The position numbers and the translations under genes are program-made. Shown here in pieces: positions 44,387 through 56,222 of a stretch of 64,000 nt of DNA (positions are counted from its first letter, which is position 1; every line of letters starts with the position of its first letter). The notes beneath the pieces were generated by a model. That model searched no databases, was not told the origin of the DNA, and saw only the letters and a program-made list of their open reading frames with translations. The stretch comes from Bdellovibrio sp. ZAP7 (GTDB taxonomy: Bacteria; Bdellovibrionota; Bdellovibrionia; Bdellovibrionales; Bdellovibrionaceae), in NCBI RefSeq assembly GCF_006874645.1, contig NZ_CP030082.1, positions 2,480,001 through 2,544,000 of the forward strand. The letters are read 5' to 3'.

Positions 44387-45952
44387 CTAGCGTTTCAAGC
44401 GGCGCAAGACTTTTTCCAAGAAACCTTGTGCTTGCTCAATCTTGAACATATATCCCAATCCAAAGTAAAGGACGCCATAGATGACCACGGCAACCAATGC
44501 TCTGATGATGACATGCAGATCCTGAGACAATACAAAGCGAGCGACAACGGCACCCATCGCGGCACTGACTGCAGCGATAGACCAAACCTTGGCTTGGAAT
44601 TTAAGGGGCAACCCCGTCTCGCCAATCTTACGATTTAAAGCACGGCGCAGGTAATAGAACTCAATCCAACCGGCGATTCCCGCCGACGCCGTCAAACCTG
44701 GCGTCCCCCACTGGGCATCAAGATGCAACCAACCAGGAAGGTAAAATGCGAACAGTATACCTAGACCTGTGGTTGAAATCACACGAATCACCGCATACTT
44801 CAAGGGCGTGCGCGTGTCTTTTAAAGAATAAAATGTCGAGGAATACAACCGACCCAAGGTGGAGGCCAGCAGACCTACCGTTGAACCGATCAACACCATC
44901 CATACTGTCTGCGTGCTGCTGGCATCAAATTGCCCCGTTTGAAAAACGGCACCTACGATCAGATCGCCCATAAGCAAAAAGGCCACGACGCTTGGAATGA
45001 CAAAGAAAGCAATCTGCTGCAAGCCGCGATTCAAACGACCTTTAAGGTAAGTCCGAATCTCTTCGTCGCTGCCCACCGCCTGGGACATACTGGGAAGTTC
45101 CGCTGCAGAAACACTCATTCCGAATAAACTTACCGGCAACAGGTACAACGTTTGTGCATACGCCAAGGAGGAAACCGCACCCGTCGGTAACAGACTGGCC
45201 AGCATACTGTCGATATAGGCACTGACTTGCACAACACCACGAGAAACGACGACGGGAACAAAATTTCTCATGACCGTCGTGACACTGGAAATTTTCAGAT
45301 TAAGCGAAGGTTTGATTTTTTTGCCCAGGCGAAGCGCTGATGGCAATTGCACGAAAAATTGCAAGAAGCTGCCGGCAACCAACCCCCAGGCCACCGTGAT
45401 GGCCAATTCAAATTGCATCTGCTTGGAACCCCAGATCACCAAGGTCGCGATGATCGTCAAATTCCAAATGACGGGCGCAATGTAAGACAAGAAAAACTTT
45501 TTATGAGAATTCAAAATCCCCAAACACCAAGCAGACATGACCAGAAAGCCTGTCCCGGGGAACAGGATCTGCACGATTTGAATTGTCAGTTCGCGTTTTT
45601 CACCCGTGAAACCGGGCGCAATCAAATCAATCAGAAAGGGTGTGGCAAAAACCCCGCTGATCACCAACAACGAAGTCAGAAGGAACATCAAGCTGCCAAT
45701 AACAGAAGCGACTTTGGCGGCCTCTTCGTCATGCTTTTTTGCTAAAAGTTGAGCATAAACGGGAATGAAACTCGCCGAGAGAACGCCCTCGCCGAAAAGA
45801 TTCTGTAGGAAGTTTGGAATTTTAAGCGCGGCCTTGAAAGCATCCCCGGCAGCTGAGTTACCAAAGAAGTGGGCAAACACACGCTCGCGCACAAGTCCCG
45901 CGATACGACTAAAGAAAATGGCAATTCCCACTAAAAAGGCATGATTCTTCAT
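44387..45952 (-). CDS. murJ: Lipid II flippase MurJ
   Basis: 521 residues from the ATG at 45952. Fourteen membrane segments are apparent. The N-terminus FFSRIAGLVRERVFAHFFG and GAGDAFKAALKIPNFLQNLF-like run, then FGEGVLSASFIPVYAQ, are hallmark MurJ motifs. It moves lipid II across the inner membrane for peptidoglycan synthesis. It is read in the same direction as uvrC, 24 bases downstream of it. Confidence 0.93.
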   Translation of the reverse strand: MKNHAFLVGIAIFFSRIAGLVRERVFAHFFGNSAAGDAFKAALKIPNFLQNLFGEGVLSASFIPVYAQLLAKKHDEEAAKVASVIGSLMFLLTSLLVISGVFATPFLIDLIAPGFTGEKRELTIQIVQILFPGTGFLVMSAWCLGILNSHKKFFLSYIAPVIWNLTIIATLVIWGSKQMQFELAITVAWGLVAGSFLQFFVQLPSALRLGKKIKPSLNLKISSVTTVMRNFVPVVVSRGVVQVSAYIDSMLASLLPTGAVSSLAYAQTLYLLPVSLFGMSVSAAELPSMSQAVGSDEEIRTYLKGRLNRGLQQIAFFVIPSVVAFLLMGDLIVGAVFQTGQFDASSTQTVWMVLIGSTVGLLASTLGRLYSSTFYSLKDTRTPLKYAVIRVISTTGLGILFAFYLPGWLHLDAQWGTPGLTASAGIAGWIEFYYLRRALNRKIGETGLPLKFQAKVWSIAAVSAAMGAVVARFVLSQDLHVIIRALVAVVIYGVLYFGLGYMFKIEQAQGFLEKVLRRLKR

Positions 45953-45981
45953 GTGCACTCTATTCGGCTATAAGCCGGGCA

Positions 45982-47857
45982 TTATTCTGCTTCGACTTCT
46001 ACTTCTTCCGATTCATTCAATTGCAAAATAATTCGCTCAGCCAAAACGCGGTTAAAGCTTTTTAGTTTCGCAATCTCACTGGGATCGGCCATTCTGATTT
46101 CATCAATAGAGTTAAACTGAGTCAAAAGAGTTTTCTTTCTTTTTTCGCCTAAGCCCACAACGTAATCCAATTCGCTCTCTAAAGACGTTCCTTCGCGTAA
46201 CTTACGGTGATAAGTGATGGCAAAACGATGGGCCTCGTCACGAATGCCCACTAAAATGTGCTGAGCTTCGGAGTTGTTCTTGAAAATCACCGGATTTGCA
46301 CGGCCCGGCAGAAAGAAACGTTCATCCGTGGACTCAACTTCCGCCTTTTGGAAGTCACTTTCAGTACGAGCCTTGGCTAAACCTACTACCGGAATGTCAT
46401 TTCGCCCGATTTCAGTTAAAATCTTGATGGCTTGGGACAACTGCCCTTTACCACCGTCGATAACGATCAACTGCGGGTCTTCGTATTCCGTGTGCTTAAA
46501 TCTGCGACTTAAAACCTCGTACATGGAGGCAAAGTCATTGATGCCTTCAACTGTTCTGATTTTATAGCGGCGATAGTGATCCTTAGCAGGAACACCTTCT
46601 TCAAAAACCACTTGGGAGGCGACAGTCTCCGCACCCTGGAAGGTCGAAATATCATAACACTCGATACGACGAGGCATTTCCGGAAGATTGAATTTCTCTT
46701 TAATCTCCTGCAGACCACGGAGTTTCTCTTCGGATTTTGAAACATATTTTAAGAAATGAGCTTTGGCGTTTTCATTGGCCATTTCCACCAAATTTCGACC
46801 GCGCTCATCCGTAGCAAAACGGACTGTGGATTTCGTTTCAGAACGCGATTCCAAAACCTGCTCCATCAGCTTATTCAAGTCACTGCCAATATCCAACGGC
46901 AATAAGACGTCATCCGGGATGAAGTTGTCTTCGTAATACTGATTCAGGAAGTCCACCATCCACTCGCGCGGATCTTCCACTGGATCATTCGGATCAAAAT
47001 GCGGCAAGAAGTGAGGACGTGTTCCGATCACACGACCTGCGCGCACGTGAACTGTTTCAATCAAGCAGCCACGTTCATCTCCGTAATAGCCCACGGCATC
47101 CTGATCTTTTTCAGTGGTATCATTGATGACTGATTGTTTTTCAAGAATCGTTTTGATGGCTTCGATCGAATCACGCAGGCGCGCGGCCACTTCGAATTTT
47201 TCTTCGTCGGCTGCACCCATCATTTTTTCTTTTAAGGCTTTAATGACCTTTTTGTTCTGGCCTTTCAGGAATAGCTTCGCGCCTTCAACTTCACCTTTAT
47301 ACTCTTCTTGAGAGATATATTCCACGCACGGAGCCGTACAACGACCAATCTGGTACGTCATACAAGGGCGTTTGCGGGTGTTGAACATAGCATCTGTACA
47401 ATCACGAATTTTAAAAGTGCGGTTCAAGAAACGAATGGTCCCCTGCACAGCCAATCCCGACGTATAAGGCCCAAAATAAAGACTGCCATCGCGCTTCACT
47501 TTACGAGCAACAAACAGACGAGGAAATTTCTCGGACCAACTGAGGCGAATGTAAGGATAGGCCTTATCGTCACGCAGTCGGATATTGTATTTGGGACGAT
47601 GCTTTTTAATCAGCGAGGCTTCCAGCAAAAATGCTTCAACCTCGGTTTTGGTTAAAATGTATTCGACTTCCAGAATATTGGAAACCAGAAGTCTGGTTTT
47701 TGGAGAGTGATCTTTGCTGTCCGTAAAGTAACTTCGAACGCGATTGCGCAAGGACTTGGCTTTCCCGATATAGATAATCTTATCGCCAGGTCCTTTCATC
47801 AGGTACACGCCACTTTGCGTGGGGAATTCGCGCACCTTATCGCGTATTTCTTCGAAC

Positions 47858-47871
<14 letters not shown>
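45982..47871 (-). CDS. uvrC: Excinuclease ABC subunit C
   Basis: 629 residues, full length for UvrC. GIY-YIG domain: [20 protein letters not shown]. The Cys-bearing segment [20 protein letters not shown], the UVR motif ([17 protein letters not shown]), and the RNase-H-like nuclease with [20 protein letters not shown] and [12 protein letters not shown] follow, and the C-terminus has helix-hairpin-helix motifs ([20 protein letters not shown]). It makes both cuts in nucleotide excision repair. It overlaps uvrB by 14 bases. Confidence 0.96.
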
Positions 47872-49936
<2,065 letters not shown>

Positions 49937-50043
49937 CCCTCTGATCCTAGCATAAGTGAAAGCCAATTCGCTAGAGGTCCCTGCGGTGCATGATAACATC
50001 TCGGAGGCTTGCCTGAAGAGCTGGTCTTTGTGACAGTGAGAGC

Positions 50044-52338
50044 ATGAGAAAACTCAAAATCTCCCTGTTGATTCTTGCAGTAATAGTCGCAGTCGCCGGT
50101 ATTGGAACTTATGCCTTCATGCGACGTTCCTTGGCGCCTCTTGATGGTGAAATTTCGCTCACAAACATGCAATCTCCCGCCAAAATCCAACGTGACTCCT
50201 TTGGCATCCCTCATATCTTTGCTCAAAACAAAACTGATGCTTTTAGAGCCCTGGGATACGTCATGGCCAGCGAACGACTTTTCCAAATGGAAATGGCTCG
50301 CCGCCAAACTCAAGGATTACTTTCAGAAGTGATCGGCGAAAAAACCATCAAATCCGATATGCTATATCGCAGTCTTGCCCTGAAACAGACCTCAGAAAAA
50401 ATGCTGGAGAAAAAGCGTCAAGACGGAACCCTTGATCCCGAGATGTGGGCCTTGATGGAAGCTTACAGCGACGGCATCAATCAATACGTCGCAACTCGTC
50501 CCGTTCCATATGATCTGGCAATCCTGGGAATCAAACCAAAGCCTTTCTCCCCGATTGATTCTTACGTGATGACAGGACAGATTGCTTACAGTTTCGGAAT
50601 TGCTTTGCGAGTGGATCCGACGATGACTTCTTTGTCTCAGAAGTTTTCTCCTGAACTTTTTAACGAACTTCGTAACGACCAGCTGAAGACGCCTTATAAA
50701 ACAGCTGGCAACATCGATTTAACTCCCCTGTACTCTGTGGCGGATCATTCTTTTGCGACGGTTTTTGATAGTAGCAACTCGTGGCTTTTAGCACCTAAAC
50801 GCTCTGCCAGCGGCAAAAGTATTTTTGCCAACGACCCGCACATTGCTTATTCGCATCCTTCCGTGTGGTTCGAAGCTCACATTCACACTCCGGACTTTGA
50901 AATTTACGGGCATTATCTGCCGCTGGTTCCTTTTGCGATCTTGGGGCACACGCCTCATCATGCTTGGGGCTTTACGATGTCACAAACTGACGACATGGAT
51001 CTTTATACTGAAAAGATTGATCGCACGAAAAAAACTTTAATATTTAATGGCAAGGAGCAGCCTTACAGCGTTCGAAAAGAAACGATACTAGTGAAAAAGC
51101 AGGCACCTATTGATCTTGAGATTATTGAAACTCCCCATGGTCCCTTGATGAATAATGTGATCGATGCCGATCTGTCTATGAAGTGGGCTTATCACAAAGT
51201 CGAAAATGATCCTTTGTATGCACTTTACATCATGGGCAAGGCAAAGGACATGAAGACCTTTGAAAACTCGTTGAAACCGGGAACTGCTCCGGGATTGAAT
51301 GTGATGTACGCTGACGCGGAAAATATCGCATGGTGGATGTTTGGTGACGTGGAGGTTAAAAACAATCCCAATTCAGATTTGATTTTAGATGGTGCGAGCG
51401 GCAAAGACGAATACAAACGCCTGTTGTCATGGCAGGAAAAACCTCACACGGTTAATCCTGAATCTGGAGTGATTGTGACAGCGAATACTCGCCCAGCTGC
51501 AGTGGATTCAGAAATTCGTGGCGACTGGCAAAGTGCGGATCGCCAGAACACTATCCTGACGGAACTCAGTCATAAAGAAAAATGGAACAGCGAAGAGATG
51601 CGCGCCCTGCAAGTGAAAAACTACAACATGGCGAACGCCATCTTGCTGCAAAAAATGCTGGGTTATTTGAAACTTACCGGCGAAGAGCAAACCAAATATC
51701 GACCCTGGTTAAATCGCCTGAAGAATTGGAATTACATTTCTAATCCTGACTCCCAGGAAGCAAGCCTTTACTATGAATGGGTTAATCAAAGTCTTTTGCT
51801 GATGCTGGCACCGTTGGATGAGTTGCGCGCGACGTATCTTTCAACTCCCCACGCGTGGATGTTTTTTGAGCGTGTTGTGAAAAATGAAAACTCGCCGTGG
51901 TGGACGATCGTGAAACCTTCCGAGGTCTTTACGGATGGATGGCGTGCGACTTTTTCCAAATGGGCACAACCTCCACCATGGGGCAAGCTTCATTCGATTG
52001 AATACATTCATCCCCTGGGCCGCGACAAGCCTTTGAGTTACATTTTCAATCTAGGCCCTTATCCGATGGGTGGTGCTTACAATGAAATCACCAACAATAA
52101 AGCTCGCTCCTTGGGTGGAGATTTCAATGTGACTGCCGGTGCCTCCACTCGCCGAGTTGTTGATATGGCAGATGTTGCGCACAGCTGGGGAATCAATCCA
52201 ATTGGTATCAGCGGGCACATGCTGTCGCCATTTTACCAAGATCAGGTGGAACTTTTCTTACAGGGAAAACATCGTCCTCAACTGATGAATCCTGACGAGA
52301 TTGAAAAGAATAAATCCCACGAGTTGATTTTAAAATAA
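50044..52338 (+). CDS. Penicillin-acylase family (Ntn) hydrolase, membrane-anchored
   Basis: 764 residues. An N-terminal helix ([19 protein letters not shown]) anchors or exports it. The family start [20 protein letters not shown] and [20 protein letters not shown] are typical of the alpha chain. The nucleophile is Ser244 in [18 protein letters not shown], which becomes the free N-terminus after self-cleavage; [13 protein letters not shown] follows as expected. Members hydrolyse amide bonds of penicillins, acyl-homoserine lactones or similar compounds. The substrate is unknown. It lies opposite uvrB with a ~107-base gap. Confidence 0.9.
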   Translation: MRKLKISLLILAVIVAVAGIGTYAFMRRSLAPLDGEISLTNMQSPAKIQRDSFGIPHIFAQNKTDAFRALGYVMASERLFQMEMARRQTQGLLSEVIGEKTIKSDMLYRSLALKQTSEKMLEKKRQDGTLDPEMWALMEAYSDGINQYVATRPVPYDLAILGIKPKPFSPIDSYVMTGQIAYSFGIALRVDPTMTSLSQKFSPELFNELRNDQLKTPYKTAGNIDLTPLYSVADHSFATVFDSSNSWLLAPKRSASGKSIFANDPHIAYSHPSVWFEAHIHTPDFEIYGHYLPLVPFAILGHTPHHAWGFTMSQTDDMDLYTEKIDRTKKTLIFNGKEQPYSVRKETILVKKQAPIDLEIIETPHGPLMNNVIDADLSMKWAYHKVENDPLYALYIMGKAKDMKTFENSLKPGTAPGLNVMYADAENIAWWMFGDVEVKNNPNSDLILDGASGKDEYKRLLSWQEKPHTVNPESGVIVTANTRPAAVDSEIRGDWQSADRQNTILTELSHKEKWNSEEMRALQVKNYNMANAILLQKMLGYLKLTGEEQTKYRPWLNRLKNWNYISNPDSQEASLYYEWVNQSLLLMLAPLDELRATYLSTPHAWMFFERVVKNENSPWWTIVKPSEVFTDGWRATFSKWAQPPPWGKLHSIEYIHPLGRDKPLSYIFNLGPYPMGGAYNEITNNKARSLGGDFNVTAGASTRRVVDMADVAHSWGINPIGISGHMLSPFYQDQVELFLQGKHRPQLMNPDEIEKNKSHELILK

Positions 52339-52365
52339 TGACCAGTTAGTAACTTGCCGCAAATC

Positions 52366-54303
52366 ATGACCGAGGCTACAGCTTCGGCCATGGAATTTGC
52401 ACGAACACGCCTGTTTTGGTTCAGTTTATTTATGGGGATCCTTTGCCTGAATTGGTTTCAATTGCTGACACCAAAAATGCAAAACATCCAAATCGTGCGT
52501 CCGAATCTAGAGACTGACGCAAACTCACCCATTCCCTTAGTCATCAAAGATCACAATCCGGCCGAGGGAGGACTTTTTTGGGTGCAGTTCAATACTCGCG
52601 CCTCGCTTTTGCCATCGTGGATGAATTTAAAACAGCTTCGCTTGCGAACTTTGAGTTGTATTAACTCCATGAGTACCAATGGACAGGATTGGACTTTGCC
52701 TGCTTCTCCGGAACTTCGTTGCAATAACGAACGAGGCCTTCCGATTTATTCTCACTTGGATGTGATGGGGAAAGCCACTTCTTGGAATCTTACTGGAGAT
52801 TCCTTTGGTGGGAGTTTTGGTTTTTACCTGGACAAAGATTGGAGCGCCCCCCAGTTGCTCGGCGGATTGATCGTCTTGTGTTTGGCTTTGTGCGGAATGC
52901 TGTATGCGAAACTGCCTTTGTCTTCTGATCGCTGGAAAACTCCCGTTATCGCGATTTTCCTGGTGGGATTTCTTTTGCGCTTTTGGACCACGCAAGTGGC
53001 GATGCCTCCGGAAATGTTTTTGTTTTCTGATATGGCGGGATACTTTCAGCGCGGCATTCAGATGCTTCGGGGATCTTTCAATTTAGGTCAGACATTTCAA
53101 CCGATCGGTTACACGATTTACGGTCTGGCTTTGCGCCTGCTTGGTGATTGGGAACTCCATAAGTGGGTGAGTATTTTGGTATCGATGGGCACGGTCTTGC
53201 TGGGATATCTTTTAGTCTTGAAATATTTTGGAAAAACGGCGGCTTTGTTCACGCTTTTGTTTTTGTCGTTGGATGTTCCGCAAATTGGCTTCACGGCCCG
53301 CTATATGGCGGAATCTCCTTACAGCTTTTTGATCATGCTGACGTTGTGGGGAATCTCCCGGGCTTTGGAATCTGCTAAGTTTCGCGACTATTTCTTGGTC
53401 GGCGTTTTACTGATGGTATCGTTTTATTTTAAGGGCAATCACGCGTTCTTTATACCCGCATTCAGCTTGTGGCTTTTGTATCGCGAGCGCGCGCAGATGC
53501 GTTTGGCTTTCCGCAAAGTCGCTATGATGGCCCTGGGTTGCTTGATTGTGATGGCTCCCCACTTGGCCTTTACAAAATGGGCCTATAGCCAGTGGCAATG
53601 GGGTCCAACAGCGGGAGCTTTAAATTTCGTCGAAGGAAAATGTCCCTCCAAAAACAATTCCGATTCCGCAGGCGCAGGCTGGATGTCTCCGCTGTTTGTA
53701 ACCTTAAAAGAAACTGCCGCGAAAAAATGGGACCGTCCCTTCACCGACCAAGCTTACTTCTGGAAGGCTGGCGCAAATTGCATAAAAGAAAACCCGTGGG
53801 TCATGGTGGAAAGCCTTCGCTATATAAATTACCTATTTTATGGAAACAGCACCTGGCCCGTCGCGGGCTCCGACATCGACTTCCTATACAAAATCTGGGC
53901 ACCGATTCTCGAATGGATTCTGCTACCATTGGCATTGATAGGCGCATGGACCTTCAGCCGCCGACGCAATTCTTTTGCACAGAATTTGGATCCCCGCCTT
54001 GGCTCAAGAAACCAGCATCTGAGAAATTCGAGCCCACATCAAAACATTTCAATCTCCGACGACGAGCAATCTTCAGCTGAAAGAAGTAATTCCTTCAATG
54101 AAGTCTGTGCACTATTAATCTCAACGATTTTCTTTACCGTTTATATTTTCAAATCCGAGAATCGTTTCCGAGTTCCATTCGATGGAATCCTCCTAATGTG
54201 GAGCAGTCTCGGAGTGATTTATTGCGGAAGCTTCGTGCGAGCAACATTGCGGCTCGTAGTTCCACACAAAAAACCACTTTCAGAAACCACCACGGCGGGA
54301 TAA
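52366..54303 (+). CDS. GT39/PMT-like multi-pass membrane glycosyltransferase with odd hydrophilic insert
   Basis: 645 residues from the ATG at 52366. About ten membrane helices alternate with loops; the loop SDMAGYFQRGIQMLRGSFNL with its acidic residue, and the region GFTARYMAESPYSFLIMLTL, fit GT-C (PMT_2) enzymes that use lipid-linked sugars. Between residues ~530 and 580 lies a polar Ser/Asn/Arg stretch (RRRNSFAQNLDPRLGSRNQ and SSPHQNISISDDEQSSAERS) between helices, unusual for this fold. Target unknown. It follows the acylase gene on the same strand. Confidence 0.72.
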   Translation: MTEATASAMEFARTRLFWFSLFMGILCLNWFQLLTPKMQNIQIVRPNLETDANSPIPLVIKDHNPAEGGLFWVQFNTRASLLPSWMNLKQLRLRTLSCINSMSTNGQDWTLPASPELRCNNERGLPIYSHLDVMGKATSWNLTGDSFGGSFGFYLDKDWSAPQLLGGLIVLCLALCGMLYAKLPLSSDRWKTPVIAIFLVGFLLRFWTTQVAMPPEMFLFSDMAGYFQRGIQMLRGSFNLGQTFQPIGYTIYGLALRLLGDWELHKWVSILVSMGTVLLGYLLVLKYFGKTAALFTLLFLSLDVPQIGFTARYMAESPYSFLIMLTLWGISRALESAKFRDYFLVGVLLMVSFYFKGNHAFFIPAFSLWLLYRERAQMRLAFRKVAMMALGCLIVMAPHLAFTKWAYSQWQWGPTAGALNFVEGKCPSKNNSDSAGAGWMSPLFVTLKETAAKKWDRPFTDQAYFWKAGANCIKENPWVMVESLRYINYLFYGNSTWPVAGSDIDFLYKIWAPILEWILLPLALIGAWTFSRRRNSFAQNLDPRLGSRNQHLRNSSPHQNISISDDEQSSAERSNSFNEVCALLISTIFFTVYIFKSENRFRVPFDGILLMWSSLGVIYCGSFVRATLRLVVPHKKPLSETTTAG

Positions 54304-54622
54304 CTGCGTTCATTCATGACAGTTTCATCTTCGCTTCGGTAACTGATTGCAGTAATTCACCCGGTTCGAACCATTTCTCTTTGCCAACATGACAGCGATG
54401 CAATTTCCACTGCCGGAGCGGTTGCTGTGCGCGTCACTGACACAACAATTTACCAATATACTCATGGAAACGTGAACAAACCACGATAAGAACTTGCGGT
54501 TATCCGTCGCTTGAGAGACAAAAAAAAAGGCTTCATACGAAGCCCTTTAAGTTAATTTCTAATCATCCGAAATCCATTTTCTATTTTTTGGAAACGAATC
54601 TCTTCCGAATATAAATCGCCCT
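54304..54622. other. 319-base gap between convergent genes
   Basis: Apart from the terminator at 54521-54548 this stretch holds no open frame with good coding character. A 10-base palindrome GGTTCGAACC lies at 54363-54372, resembling a tRNA T-arm, but no tRNA surrounds it. Nothing else is seen. Confidence 0.6.
54521..54548 (-). terminator. Terminator after cysS
   Basis: GGCTTC (54529-54534), an ATAC loop and GAAGCC (54539-54544) form the stem; the eight A at 54521-54528 become the U run on the minus strand, and TTTAA follows on the other side. Confidence 0.86.
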
Positions 54623-56074
54623 CTATTTCGTAACTTCCCAGAAGGAACCTTCTGGAGTGTCACTCACAGAAATATTCATCGCCACCAGTTTATTACGAAG
54701 CTCATCCGATTTTGCGAAATCTTTATTCGCACGAGCAGCGGATCTCTCTGCCACCACTGCATCGACGTCAGCGCGTTTGATGTTTGCTTTATCCAAAAGC
54801 ATGTTATCTAGCTTTATCAAGAAATCATGTGCTGGCTCTTGGAACAATGCCAATACTGCACCCATCTTTTTGATGAACTGACTGAATGCCAAAGCTTTTC
54901 CCTGAATTGCAGGATTTGCCTTCATACCTCGGCGAACCTGGTTATTGAATTGGCGAACCACTTCAAACATCGTAGCGAACACTTCCGGCGTTCCGAAGTC
55001 GTCATTCATTGCCGCTTCAACTTTTTTCCAAGCGTCTTCTGTGATTTTCGCAAAACCCGCATCCACTTGAGTTACCTCCGGAGTCAGATAGCTTTCCGCC
55101 ATCGCCATCGCAGAATACACACGCGCAAGGCCAGAGATCGCGCGATCCACAGCTGCGTCACCGAACTCACTCATCGTGCGGTAATGAACGGACTGAATCA
55201 TCCACTTATAGATCTCGGCATTGTACATCGTAACAAACTCACGAAGCGAAACGATATTACCCAAAGACTTCGACATTTTTTGACCGCCGAAGTTTAGCAT
55301 ATTGTTGTGCATCCAGTATTTTACGAAATGCTTACCCGTGCAGCCTTCTGACTGTGCGATTTCATTTTCATGATGCGGGAAAATCAAATCCATCCCACCA
55401 CCGTGGATGTCGATTTGATCACCAAAAATATTCTTAATCATCGCCGAGCATTCGATGTGCCATCCGGGACGACCCGGACCCCATGGAGACGGCCAAGAGA
55501 TTTCTCCGGGTTTAGCAGCCTTCCACAAAGCAAAGTCCATTGGAGAACGCTTTTTCTCATCCACTTCTACACGGGCACCCGCCAGCAATTCATCCGTGTG
55601 ACGACCGCTCAGCTTGCCGTAGTCTTTGAAAGTTTCGATCGAGTAAAGTACGTCGCCTTGAGCTTCGTAAGCCACCTTCTTGTCGATGAGTGTACCCACC
55701 ATCGAAAGAATGTCTTCCATATGTTCAGTTACTTTTGGATTCATGTCGTGAGGACGAAGCCCCAAGCTTGCAAAGTCAGTCTTGTATTCAGCAATGTACT
55801 TTTCAGAAAGCTCGCCCGGAGCCATCCCCAATTCATTCGCTTTCGCGATGATTTTGTCGTCCACGTCTGTAAAGTTCAAAGCGTAAGACACTTTGTACCC
55901 CAGATACTCCAACCAATTACGAACCATGTTGAAAACAACAGGTCCACGGAAGTTACCCACATGAAGGAAGTTATAAACCGTCGGCCCACACACATACATT
56001 TTCACGTGCTTGGGATCGTAAGGAACAAATTCCTCGGACTGACGGGATTGAGAGTTGTAAATCTTCAAAGACAT
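54623..56074 (-). CDS. cysS: Cysteinyl-tRNA synthetase
   Basis: 483 residues from the ATG at 56074 (MSLKIYNSQ), with GAGGAA upstream; an in-frame start at 56110 is unlikely. Class I features: YVCGPTVYNFLHVGNFRGPV with the HVGN form of the HIGH motif, zinc ligands Cys29-type and GWHIECSAM then HHENEIAQSEG, and KMSKS in NFGGQKMSKSLGN. It charges tRNA-Cys, whose gene is also in this window (33238). It follows gltX; a structured leader lies between them. Confidence 0.96.
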   Translation of the reverse strand: MSLKIYNSQSRQSEEFVPYDPKHVKMYVCGPTVYNFLHVGNFRGPVVFNMVRNWLEYLGYKVSYALNFTDVDDKIIAKANELGMAPGELSEKYIAEYKTDFASLGLRPHDMNPKVTEHMEDILSMVGTLIDKKVAYEAQGDVLYSIETFKDYGKLSGRHTDELLAGARVEVDEKKRSPMDFALWKAAKPGEISWPSPWGPGRPGWHIECSAMIKNIFGDQIDIHGGGMDLIFPHHENEIAQSEGCTGKHFVKYWMHNNMLNFGGQKMSKSLGNIVSLREFVTMYNAEIYKWMIQSVHYRTMSEFGDAAVDRAISGLARVYSAMAMAESYLTPEVTQVDAGFAKITEDAWKKVEAAMNDDFGTPEVFATMFEVVRQFNNQVRRGMKANPAIQGKALAFSQFIKKMGAVLALFQEPAHDFLIKLDNMLLDKANIKRADVDAVVAERSAARANKDFAKSDELRNKLVAMNISVSDTPEGSFWEVTK

Positions 56075-56083
56075 AATTTCCTC

Positions 56084-56208
56084 AAAAAGGTACGGACAAA
56101 CTTTGTCCATTCCACTTCATAAAAAGGTACGGCCTTACTTAGCCGAACACTTGATCAATATTAAAACACCCAGTAAGACCCCACCCTTTTTAGGTAAGAA
56201 CGTACCTT
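56084..56208 (-). promoter_or_regulatory. Structured leader between gltX and cysS with alternative pairings
   Basis: Read in the cysS direction: AAGGTACGTTCTTACC (56208-56193) can pair with GTAAGGCCGTACCTT (56138-56124, imperfect), followed by TTTTT. A second CCGTACCTTTTT (56095-56084) follows the short hairpin GGACAAA/TTTGTCC (56107-56093) just before the ribosome site. The first segment can match either CGTACCTT copy, giving mutually exclusive folds. This looks like an attenuator or transcript-processing region; no T-box motif is visible. Confidence 0.4.
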
Positions 56209-56222
56209 CAGGCGGTGCGAGC

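Noticed and set aside
53592-54080. 162-residue alternate frame inside the GT39-like gene
   Set aside because: Low-complexity Arg-rich composition and full overlap with a coherent membrane protein; taken as a shadow.
54363-54372. GGTTCGAACC as a tRNA remnant or attachment site
   Set aside because: It resembles a T-arm, but no acceptor or anticodon arm surrounds it and no integrase or phage gene is near.
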